Translations under genes and position numbers: made by a program
Assembly: GCA_013076295.1 (NCBI GenBank)
Contig: RQOL01000906.1
Location: forward strand, 6,080,297-6,144,296
Reading direction: 5' to 3'
DNA length: 64,000 nucleotides
Origin: Sanderia malayensis
Taxonomy: Eukaryota; Cnidaria; Scyphozoa; Semaeostomeae; Pelagiidae
Part shown: in pieces, positions 11,256-21,267 of the stretch
How the letters are laid out: each line of letters opens with the position of its first letter
Position numbering within the stretch: position 1 is the first letter of the stretch
The notes under the pieces: model-generated
Seen by the model: only the letters and a program-made list of their open reading frames with translations
Told to the model about the DNA's origin: nothing
The model's database searches: none

Positions 11256-12950
11256 TTCGTCGTTCTTTCTGCTATCACTTTCATTCTTTACTACAGGACT
11301 ACAATCATTGACAAAAGGTCTTGAGACATTGAAAAATTTGCGTCACTTTTCAATGAGAAACATATTATTTTTGGAAAATAAAGTGCCACCCCCCTCCCCC
11401 CAAATCAATGTTGTTATTTTTGATGGACAGGTTTATCAGGGAGTGCTAAAAACACTTTCTAAACATCCTCAACATTGAATAGGGGGAGGGGGTCTGTTTT
11501 TTTCGGGACATATGAGAAATTTTTTAACTGTCTCACACCTTATGGCGAGGATTGTAGTATACTCTTCACTAGCACTTGCCATTTGGATTTGTTCATCATT
11601 CACAACGTTTATTTCTGGCTGTTCTACATCCATTTCTTATCGTTCACCAATGTATGCGATGTAAGCAAGTTGACCCGAAAAATAACGAGTTAATTATGGA
11701 ACAAATGTATTTTGAATCAAATCAGAATCAAATCACAAAGACAACTAACTTTGTTTTAAAAATGCAGAGCTTATATACAAATTGACATTGACGCAATTTA
11801 ATAGAAGAAGCAATACAATTTAAGAAAAACAGGAAATATGAATAAGATATGAAAGGTTGATATATGTTTTCATGGCTACGAACGGAGTTGAAATATACGT
11901 AAAACATGAGTAATCACATGGACCGAGCTAAGCTGGAAAACAGGTTTCAATGGCCAAAAATAAACAAGAACATGTTTACTCATTGGAAAAAGGCAAAAGA
12001 TTATCGTTGAATAGGGTGTGACAAACAAGTATCAGAACACCGGAAGAAAATACATAGAATGATTCACTTTTACAACATTTATTCAGGTTTCTTTCTTCAA
12101 TTACATAAGTTTTTAAATAGTTTGGCCCTCTGATTTCTGATAAAGGAATTTGAAATCAACATGCAATCTATAGATTGTACCTTTTGACAGGCCTTAAAAT
12201 TGAAATTGATTAATAACAATAACCAGGCAAAGGAAAACTACGCTTATCTGGTGCCTAGGTATAATAATGTATTCATATATTGAATGTCATATACAATTAT
12301 TAATAGCAATGATAGTAAGGATTTACATCCGTGAAATATAATCACATCAAATGGTTTATGCGATGAGAAAGTAGGTCATCAAAAGTTGAGTGCTGGATTT
12401 TTCATACTTAAGAAAATTAAATCAGCTTCATCTTGTGAAGGTGGCTTATTTATGTTGATAAAGAAAGGCTGCAATAATTTATTAGCTAACAGGTCGGGTT
12501 TTGCATCTATTCCTAATTTGGCTAAGTTTTTGTGAAATTGCTATCAAACACGAGTGGCTTTATAATACACGGCCTATAAACAATGCAGATCAAACTTTTG
12601 CTAAGAAATTCCTGAGTACTAAAATTGTCGGATTTTAAGAAAGTTTGAGTTCTGGGGTCATTTGAAACTTTCTCATTACAAAACGGCCTTTCATACAAAA
12701 TGAAAATTTTGAAATTCTTTACACCAACTTGACAGTAATTTTTATCCTCCTTATAAAAATTCTTATTTTACTTTTATCATTATCATTATCATTAGATTTT
12801 GGTCTTCATTATATTATGATGATAATGTTTGCGTCTTGATGTGAATGAAACGCTTACGTGTTTCATTCACCTAAATTTCAACACATACTCGTGACTGAAA
12901 CGCATTACGTTTCATAGGGGACACTTCCGCATAAGGTACGGAAACGCATA
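11256..12950. other. Gene-free right part of the Ginger-like element
   Basis: I see no convincing gene in this AT-rich 1.7 kb. It contains an inverted pair (CCCCCCTCCCCCCAAA at about 11387-11402 with CAATGTTG just after it, answered by CAACATTG and GGGGGAGGGGG at about 11468-11491). This pair resembles the core of the 0.28-kb repeat found at 33011, 38457 and 43905. It also contains a short TTATCA microsatellite near 12770-12800. Confidence 0.5.
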
Positions 12951-13569
12951 CTACACCGGCTAATGAATTCAGATGCTGAATATAACGATGCAAATACTGA
13001 CTAAGCCAGTTTCGAACGAATGTGAAACACTTTTGCCCATAATCATGCTCAAATTTCTAAAAATGTGAAGAAATTCCATATAAGGAAATGGGGTAAATTT
13101 TTGGTCACGTGACAAAAAGGGCATGTTTACCTTCAATTAGTCGGAAAGAGTCAAACAGTGCATACCTGAATGAATTCCACCGCCAAAAGTCTTGTAGCTA
13201 CTTTAGAAATGAGGACTTGATTGTGAACTCCTCCGCAGAGGTCAAACGTCTTAGACCGTAACTTTGAACCCCCATATCTCCCCCACCCACCCCAAGATCG
13301 CTGTTTACCATCGCGATTCTTAATGACCAACACAACGGCTACAGAAAAATCGTAGTCTGGTAAATTCCGCACAAAAGTGGTACCTACCTCCACCACAGCC
13401 TGGTCTACAGAGAGAATTGCAATAAAGATTACACCGGTCATCCAAACCTATACCCCGGAATATTTACAATGTATTGCGAGCATGGTAATATTGTACTATA
13501 ATTTTATTCCATGCAATATTCATAAAGGCCAGGGAGTTGATAGAAAGATAACCAAAGTGTAATTTTTCC

Positions 13570-14256
13570 CGTAGAGATCTGCTATGGATTCCAAATTATG
13601 GATTCCCAGGAATCTGTAAATGTCCCATTTACGATTATTCGTACAAGACTCCCAATAGGTATGTACCTCACTTGATGTTTTATAATTCACAACTTAGAAC
13701 TACTTCCTGAGCTTGATAATAATGGTTTGTATATTCTCTACACAGCTCCAAAGGTAATAGTCTATGATAATTGCTGCAATTTACATCAGTACTGTTTAAA
13801 TCGCGATCCGTCGTATTTCAAAGAAACACGCTTTTTGGTTGATCGCTTCCATTGGAAGAACCATGTCGGTAAGCATTACTGTTGTTATTATTATAAAAAC
13901 CCGGGCATTCAAATGGCTTAAGTGCCTATTGAGAACATTTTGCTCAAATTAAATTGCATTCTCAATTACATACATACCTCATGGAAGCGTCATATCCATT
14001 ACAAGAAGAGAAGTATAAATAAATTCACGAATTCTCACGAATGAAAAGTGTTTTGTAATACCTTTTAGGATGTGCACCAAGCTATGACATTTCAATGTAT
14101 CACGAATATGAAAGCTTCAATACAGAAGTGAACGAGCAGCAAAATGCAACATTCAAGGCTCTTCGCAAACAATTATCGTACATGACTCCAGTAAATTTTA
14201 AGGCACATTGCATCCTGTTTATGTTGAATCGCAACAAGAAAAAGTTTTCTCGATAA
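13570..14256 (+). pseudogene. KDZ-type transposase, C-terminal exons (right arm)
   Basis: Right-arm counterpart of the minus-strand fragment at 3970-4656. Exons lie at about 13570-13662, 13744-13870 (donor GTAAGC after the NHVG residues) and 14069-14256 (stop TAA). Catalytic-type residues are visible in VYDNCC, LVDRFHW and NEQQN. A short upstream coding-like stretch near 13430-13490 may be another exon. No complete N-terminus or DNA-binding region is seen. The Ginger-like insertion ends only about 0.6 kb upstream. Confidence 0.7.
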
Positions 14257-14800
14257 CATAACAATATATATTTAATTGACGCTATGCCTGGCTGAAAAAC
14301 AATAAAACATGTTGTGTTATACAAATTCTGTTAATCGCTTTCAATTCTTGTGAACAACAATAATTATGGAAATAAAGGAAAAACAAGAGACTCAGCGAAC
14401 CAAGCACAATTATTTTAAACGAATAATAATGACTTGCCATGATTTTTATTATACTTATGCAAATGCAAGCGATCAATAATTGCTGATTTGGGCTAGTGAA
14501 ATTAAAAATATTACAAAACATGTTTCCTGAACATTTGCTTCACAATGCCAAAAATTCTTAATGGTCGCACTAGAAATCATGGGTAAGTCATTTAATACAC
14601 TTTTTTTATCACACAATATGTGTGCGTCTCATATCAAATACAATTTACTCACAACGAAGTGAGTTTCGAAATGTCCATACAAACATTTGTGGGAGGGCTG
14701 GAGGACTGTAAGGATACTATCTAAATATATGTTAATTAAATTTATGTTCGTTAGTTTATTTCGAATCTAAAGCTAAACATTTTCAAAAAAATTTTTCTCG

Positions 14801-17800
14801 TCAGCAATAAAGTGGGTCTTCGTTTAAGATCCTTCTCGCAAACATTAATGGGACACTATCTTCCTTATGAATGATAAATGCCACAATCTGCATATAAACA
14901 AATATTTGAAGTTATTAACAACAATACTATGAATTTTAAAATATAACAAAGAAACGAAAAAAACTGTATATTTTTGCTCACCTCTGGTATCAATACACAC
15001 ATGTGCAATGATAACCTCTGTGTTCCAGTTAGTTCTCGATATCTGCGTAGTTGTCTACTGCGCTCAACAATATATTGTTCCAGCTCTTCGTCCTGTAATA
15101 ATTACAAAATTGCGTCAAAAATTCATGCAAATGCGTTTCTTCTGTGAAATTTAATCTTTTAGAAGCAATGATGTTGTCCTATATACAGAAAAAAGGTTGT
15201 TTCCATTACATCATAGCTACACCTTCCTATTATCAGTTTGTGACCCTATTTAGCATGAGCTACTTACGTCAATGCCGACCCTCTGTAGAAAATTCAACTA
15301 GCTATGAAAAATCTAATTAGTAAAAGTAAGCCCTTATTAAAAACGTACCACATTAGTTGAATCGATTACCCATAGTTTTGAAAACTCTGCTAAGGGAGTA
15401 ATTTGACCAGATTCAAACATAGGTACTCTCGGGGAGTAAGTATGGCCTTCGGCAATTTCTGAGAGGTAGTCCTGAATAAGAAAATGAAAGCAATCAAATG
15501 CTGCGCTTTCATTATTATTGAAAAAATCGTTGTGCAGTGCATGATATAAAACAAATTGTTGCCATAGTGTATTGAAACTAACCATAATGGCTTTGTCATG
15601 GATTTGCAAGCATCTTCGCAACGACAATACAGATTTAAGTGAAATCAGGCTGAAAAAAATTGAATGATACTCAAACATATTTGCCTGAAGAAATATTATA
15701 GAAATAACAATATTCACCCGCTTGAGCATTCCGATAAGTGGTATCAACACACGCCAGATAGTGTTGTTGAGAATGGAGTTGTGAAAATTATGTGGATATC
15801 AATGTACAGTGTCATAATGTCATCCAGGCAAGAAGATCAGAGGTTACCGTATTTCCTCGATTAAACGCCCCCCTCGATTAAAAGCCCCCCTCGAATAAGC
15901 GCCCTCTCATGGTGCTAACTTTTGAAATAAACGCCCCCTCGATTAAACGCCCCCACACAACAATTTTTTTAAGTTGGTGTAGTGTGTTGGGGAATCAAAA
16001 GCCAACTGTTTCAAATTCAGGGATTATCAGGCGACTTTTATTTCCTGCGTTGTTGCTCGATTAAGACAAGGCACAGCTAAACCATTTTATTGTTTTTTGG
16101 ACACATTGACAGAGGCTATGATTTTGTACTTCCTAATAAACGCCCCCTTCGAATAATACCCCTCTCGATTAGGCGCCCCCCAAAAAGTGCCGAGATTAAT
16201 AAACGCCCCAGAAATACGTTTAATCGAGGGAATACGGTATATTAATTCAAAGGGAAAAGAAAGATGCTCTAATTGTTGACATTACTGCATTGACATTGCT
16301 GTTTAAAGGAGAAGGAAACCTGTTAGCCTGAAACTTGCTGTGGCCGGGGGGGGCAAGGGGAGCCATGGCCCACCCTGTGAAAGCAAAATCGCTGGATTTT
16401 GGGGAAATTTTGGAGATTTCTTCCCCTTTAAGGAAACTTTTCAGCGTTTGACCCAATTTTCGGATAATTTTCGTGTTTGGCCCACCCTAAAGTTCAGGTC
16501 CCACGACGCCCCTGGCAATAGGCCACAGTGCAGAAATGCTTAAATGACGATAATGACAATGATGATTATTATTATTATGTTATTATTATTATCAATTACT
16601 TATTATTAGTATCACATTATTATGTTATTTTTATGATAATGATAAAAACATAATAATAATCATCATCATTATTAATAACATTTTTATTATATTCTGTTAC
16701 GCTTTGGATGCCAAAGGGCCAAAATTGGGAACCTAAGTATCCTTAACATTTTCAGACTAAAATATCCAATACAATAAAGAGGTCTACAGTAAATTCTTGG
16801 TATCGAATGGGTATTCAAAGTGTGCAATATAAACTGCATGTGAGAGTGGTTTATCCAAAATTTACTGCTTTATCGAAATTACCTTGCAAGACAATCGGCT
16901 TTCTTATGACAATAACATTGCCAATCACGAATTCCGGGGACCGTATTTCGTGAACTCAAGCAGTAAACATGGTACTCTCTTAGACAAAGACTACATGCAA
17001 CTCTTTCTTCATTTGCTTTCTTTTCTAAAAATCGGCGATAGCATTGCTCTTGAAGAGCACAAAGATCTGAGTTTTGATTCAACTCGTCGTAATCAACAGG
17101 CTTGATCAAAGGAATGACATGATCAACATTGCCACCAAGTGAAGAAGGTACCCAAAGAATATCTAATTGGTCGGTCGCTTCAACCAATGATATGCTGCGA
17201 GTAAGCTCTGGATTTGAACTGAATGATCGGATGTTTAGGTTAAACGCCATTGCACACAAAACTACATGAAGAAATGCTGAAAGATCAAATGAATTTTACT
17301 TGAAATCTGAATTATACTGCAACCTACATAAATAAAGTAGACGTTTAATTTTGAATGACGCAGATTTATTAACTTACATCCATATCGGTAAAGATCCAGA
17401 CTGCATAGTATTTCATGTTTCACATTGTGCGCTAACTTTTCATGGTCGTCCATGTCATTTTCTGACACATTATCTGTTGTGATCATTTGAGCAAGACTGG
17501 CATTGTTATCAAAGGCTTCTGTCAGCTTTAAATCAGATAAAATTTCAATAAGAATTATGAAAAGGTAATTCTTGAAAAGGTAACAACAATTTTCCTGGTC
17601 TCTTTAGATTTTGTTATATCAAACTTTCACTGTAATATGGTTTTAGGTTAGACCATAAATATTGTCTCCATATACTCTCACTGAGTCTTTTAAAATGTAC
17701 ATAAACAAACGAGTTTATTCATCTTTCCGTGGATTTTCAAATTGAAAACTTATTATTTTTAGAGTCTGGTCCTTCCAGCATCGGCCCAAATTACCTGACT

Positions 17801-20042
17801 GTCCAGTCCACTCCTAGAATTGTAGATTTCCATAAATACACATTTCTATATCTACCTTTTGCATTACTTTATCCTCTTGGCTAACCCCATAAACAAGAGC
17901 CATCAGCTTCACAAATGCCCACTGTTTTTCATCACCAAATAAGAACAGTGCAATAGAGCGATACAAACAAGTACCATCCCCTTTCACAAAAATTGGCTCT
18001 TTCCCAATCAGCAAAATTTCGTTGGGTACTAAATGACGATACCTTACAATAAGAATAAAAGTACAATAAAGTAATGCAAATATAATGTATAAAAATATAG
18101 GTATTTATATATGTAACATGTGATGGTGGGTAAGCAAGTCAATGACAAACAGCACTGTGGGATTTGAACCCACAATCTCATTTCTAATTCTAGAAATGTG
18201 TGTTGCTGTTACACCAAGTGCTGGTAGACATTGTCACTGATAACAAACCACATCAGAACCAATTTACCACACAAAAGAAAATTGAAAACAAGCTATTAAC
18301 ACCAATACTTGAAGACACAGGCTAAGATAAATAAACTAAGATAACTAACCAATGTTGGATTTGTTTGCTTCTGATGTTGTTATCTCTGGGAGGCACTTGT
18401 GAAGAAGGTAAACTAGCCAGCAAATTCTTCAGCTCAGAAAATGTAGGACAGCCAGCTAATTGAAGCATAAGCGACTTACAATCAGCAGGATTCCATGTAA
18501 AATTCTGTAATAAAAAATAATTAGACCTCATGCAGTAAGAAATTCAATATTTGGTTTGATTAACTGAAAAAATGTATTTATGAACTTGCAAATAAGCAAG
18601 TAAGCCAACCTGAAAACAGGGCATATCAGTCAGCAATACAGGTTGTCTTGAAACAAAACCTTGCTGGCTATTACTTTGTTCACTATCTTGTACTGAGTCA
18701 ACAGTTGTGTGAACTTCTGCACCCCTTACTTCTTCAACTTCTCCAACAACAACATCTTCAGTGAGTCCTTGCTCCTCTACTTCTGATTCTTGAGTGTGTT
18801 CTCGCATCTCATATTCCAACACACTTTGATGGCCAGCAAAATACTCCTGTGCACTCTCTAGAATTTTGTCTAATATTTCAACACAAAAGCGTGGACAACT
18901 ATTTGGGGAGGCAAAATGTATATCTGCTGGCCACCAAACTGGTCTATGATCACTCTGCCATTTATTGTGTTTCATGATATCTTAAAAACAAATACATAGG
19001 TTAAACCATCTATAAACATTAATTAGAAAATTCCATATGCTACAAAAAAGTTAGCATGCTACAAAAACAAATGTTATACCATTGCCCAATACAAGCTTGC
19101 AAATCAATGATCTTTTATCATCAATATGAAAGCTCTGAGCATCCTCCATTAATGATTTTATAACAATTTGATCAACTCCTAAAAACACACACATAAATAT
19201 ATCAGCCATAAATACATTATGCTGGGAACATATTCATCTAAACTTTAAATTCCTATACATACTTGTTGTTGATGGTACTGCATCATCTGACGATATTTGA
19301 GTTGGCATATTCATGCACTTTAGTGCCACTTGCTTAAACTGCTGCATCACTACAGGATGCTCAGCAAATTCAGCAAAGCAAGGATCACCTAGATGCACAT
19401 TTCAATTGTAAAGTTAAAGATGTAAAGATTATGTTATTCAGTTTGCTATTTAGCATTAATAACAAATCAGCTACAAAACTGCCAGAAAACTTTGTCCTGA
19501 GTTTGGTCAAACTATACAAGTGATTGCTTTGCCTCAAAATAATTCAAAACAAATAATGAAATTACCCATGTATTTAATCTGCAGATTGCCACTCTTGTCT
19601 TTGCATAATGCCAAAGCAACTGCTGGCATTTCTGTTTTTATCTTCCATTCTTTCATCTGCAATATAACAACAAAAATAAAAATAAAATAAAAATAGTTAG
19701 TATTCTCCCGATATTACAGCAAATCAACAAACGGTTGTAAATTTATGACCATTTTATCGAGGCGTGAAATCATCCGAGCATCAGTGCGTGTTCGTTCTCT
19801 TTTTTCTTTTAAATAACTCTTTTTAGCAGAACCGCGAAACTTCTATAAAAAAAAAGAAAACTGAAAACCGTGATTTAAAATGCGTAATTCTCATTCGTTA
19901 TTTTATTTATATTAACATAACGCTTTTTGTTGGGAAAATAGAAAGACATAATATATACCGTTGTTGCTGATTGTCCCAACTGTTGCTCTCCTCCGGTTGC
20001 TTCACCCGATGCTAGAGGCTGAAAATCGCTTTGGGATTCCAT
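14801..20042 (-). CDS. OTU-protease-like gene, complete right copy
   Basis: Proposed minus-strand exons: 20042-19959 (ATG, MESQSDFQPLASG), about 19842-19754 (basic KSYLKEKRERTRTD), 19660-19566 (MKEWKIKTEMPAV), about 19388-19262, 19180-19079, 18975-18612 (DHRPVWWPADIHFASPN then an acidic stretch) and about 18505-18349. These are followed by the arm exons: OTU exon 18041-17830 (GDGTCLYRS), 17520-17380, 17275-16877 (VDHVIPLI, zinc cluster), 15665-15348, about 15092-14983 and 14886-14801 (ends EDPLYC, TGA). The OTU Asp, Cys and His are all present, so a cysteine protease acting on ubiquitin-like conjugates is possible. The N-terminal WWP-type region is unknown to me. Borders are from GT/AG inspection. 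A hairpin and a truncated LINE lie just upstream of the start. Confidence 0.6.
15664..15864 (+). pseudogene. Short retroelement-like coding relic
   Basis: A 66-residue frame with HSDKWYQHTPDSVVENGVVK resembles a segment that I recall from repeated cnidarian retroelement proteins (W-Y-H-P-S-V-V-E-N...W). Here it continues as unrelated sequence and meets the MITE. It overlaps, on the opposite strand, an exon of the OTU-like gene. The mirror copy is 2362-2562 on the minus strand. Confidence 0.35.
15847..16235. mobile_element. 389-bp MITE with TA target duplication (right arm)
   Basis: Mirror copy of the MITE at 1991-2379, with TA at 15845-15846 and 16236-16237. Small differences in G/C homopolymer length between the two copies are among the few changes between the palindrome arms. 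Confidence 0.85.
18150..18223 (-). tRNA. tRNA-like sequence, right-arm copy
   Basis: Mirror copy of the element at 3-76, with the same T stem and the same irregular anticodon arm. It sits in the intron between the exon ending near 18350 and the OTU exon starting near 18045. Being intronic and structurally irregular, it is more likely a tRNA-derived relic than a working tRNA gene. Confidence 0.35.
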
Positions 20043-20250
20043 TACATAAAACACAAACGTATGTATGAAATGTACAAAAACCTAAACGTAACAGAATATT
20101 CCAGATTGAAAGTTGAAATTGAAACTGTAAATACAGAAAGGATGAATTGTTTTGCAGCGCAGAGTGGCCTAAGAACGGTAGCCATTAATGTCCAGCCTCC
20201 TCTTCACGCACAAAGGTTTTGTATTGGTATTGTTCTCTTGGTTGAAGAAG

Positions 20251-20287
20251 TACCAAATTCAGGAACATTTCATTCCTGAATTTGGTA
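20251..20287. repeat. 15-bp perfect hairpin at the LINE truncation point
   Basis: TACCAAATTCAGGAA at 20251-20265 pairs with TTCCTGAATTTGGTA at 20273-20287 around a 7-base loop. It marks the border between the truncated LINE and the upstream region of the OTU-like gene. A small inverted copy is a typical scar of aberrant reverse transcription or end joining. Confidence 0.7.
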
Positions 20288-20590
20288 GCAGGTTTTGTCA
20301 TATCCTGTTTTTTTATTAAGAACTGAATTCCAAATATTAAAGGATTTTGAACTTATAGCTTCAATTATCATGAGAAATTTTTTGTCGTCAAGATTTTGAA
20401 AGGGGAAAATATTCTTAACACAATTTTTACAAAACCAGTCAGTATCATGACTTACAGATAAAAGATCAAATTCGAATTTATTGAGACCAGAACATTTTAG
20501 ATGCAACCAAAAATTGCATGCATCGCAAAAAATTGAGTTTTGGTTTTCCCTTACAGTTTTATCATAATGAGGACATGTATTTTCAGGCAT
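20270..20590 (-). pseudogene. PHD-finger start of a LINE second ORF, truncated
   Basis: A 106-residue frame carrying a PHD-type finger (FCDACNFWLHLKCSG, WFCKNC), of the kind found at the start of EN-RT ORFs of cnidarian non-LTR retrotransposons. The expected first CxxC reads CPHY, so one zinc ligand is Tyr. The frame stops after about 30 further residues and no endonuclease or RT follows. The element is therefore cut off at about 20287. It lies just after the ORF1 stop (20676) of the same minus-strand LINE once the IS3EU-like insertion is removed. Confidence 0.65.
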
Positions 20591-20709
20591 AGGATTTGGG
20601 AGGAGGGGTATAAGCTTTGAGGTGGGATATTAGTTTAAACAGATATATGAAAAAGTTAGTAAAAATAAAAGTTACTTATTCATTAACCAAGTACGGTGGC
20701 CGAGAAGGG

Positions 20710-21203
20710 CCAATCCCGAAATATATTTCAAAATCCCAGAATATATTTCAAAATCCCGATTTATATTTCAAAATCCCGAAATATATTTCGAAATCCCGAA
20801 ATATATATCGAAATCCCAGAATATATTTCAAAATCCCGAAATGTATTTCAAAATCCCGAAATATATTTCAAAATCCCGAAATGTATTTCAAAATCCCGAA
20901 ATATATTTCAAAATCCCGAAATATATATCGAAATCCCGGAATATATTTCAAAATCGCTGAATATATTTCAAAATCCCGAAATATATTTCAAAATCCCGAA
21001 TATATTTCAAAATCCCGAAATATATATCGAAATCCCGGAATATATTTCAAAATCGCTGAATATATTTCAAAATCCCGAAATATATTTCAAATCCCAGAAT
21101 ATATTTCAAATCCTGAAATCGCAAAATAAGTTTGCAAATCCTGAAATATATTTCAAAATCGAGAAATAAGTTTGCAAATCCTGAAATATATTTCAAAATC
21201 GTG
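20710..21203 (+). repeat. Subterminal minisatellite, left (about 24 units)
   Basis: The unit AATCCCGAAATATATTTCAA repeats about every 20-21 bp with variants (ATATCG, GTATTT, CGCTG). Each unit centres on GAAATATATTTC, a perfect 12-bp palindrome. The open frames across this array are artefacts of a repeat whose length permits reading. It is inverted relative to 26549-26755 and is probably a transposase-binding array. Confidence 0.9.
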
Positions 21204-21267
21204 AATTCTAAAATTGGTAAAAGCGCGCGAAAATCTAAGAGCTCAGAGACACGTGGCTGCAAACAAA

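Larger units (their letters stand above)
6671..12955 (-). mobile_element. Ginger1-like DNA transposon with CCGG target duplication
   Basis: The element starts TGTAATATGCGTTTC at 6671 and ends with the complement, ...AAACGCATACTACA, at 12955. CCGG flanks it at 6667-6670 and 12956-12959. The left palindrome arm preserves the unoccupied site (5261-5276, one CCGG). The inverted ends continue as matching sequence for about 40 bp (CTTATGCGGAAGTGTCC). Ginger1 transposons encode an integrase related to that of Gypsy retroelements and, as I recall, have TGTNR termini and 4-bp duplications. The element carries a seven-exon transposase gene on the minus strand, a 1.3-kb subterminal tandem array at one end and about 1.7 kb without genes at the other. 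Confidence 0.92.
12956..18225 (-). repeat. Right arm of palindrome 1, outer part
   Basis: Reverse complement of 1-5270, starting with the second CCGG copy of the Ginger-like insertion. Differences from the left arm are few: small indels near 17262-17600 and homopolymer changes near 15860-16180. Sequence beyond 18225 (more exons of the OTU-like gene) has no visible partner because the window begins there. Confidence 0.93.

Noticed and set aside
20617..21169. Long overlapping frames with repeated Lys-Ser-Arg-Asn-Ile-type units
   Set aside because: They are translations of the 20-21-bp minisatellite in two frames. The repeat phase, not selection, keeps them open.
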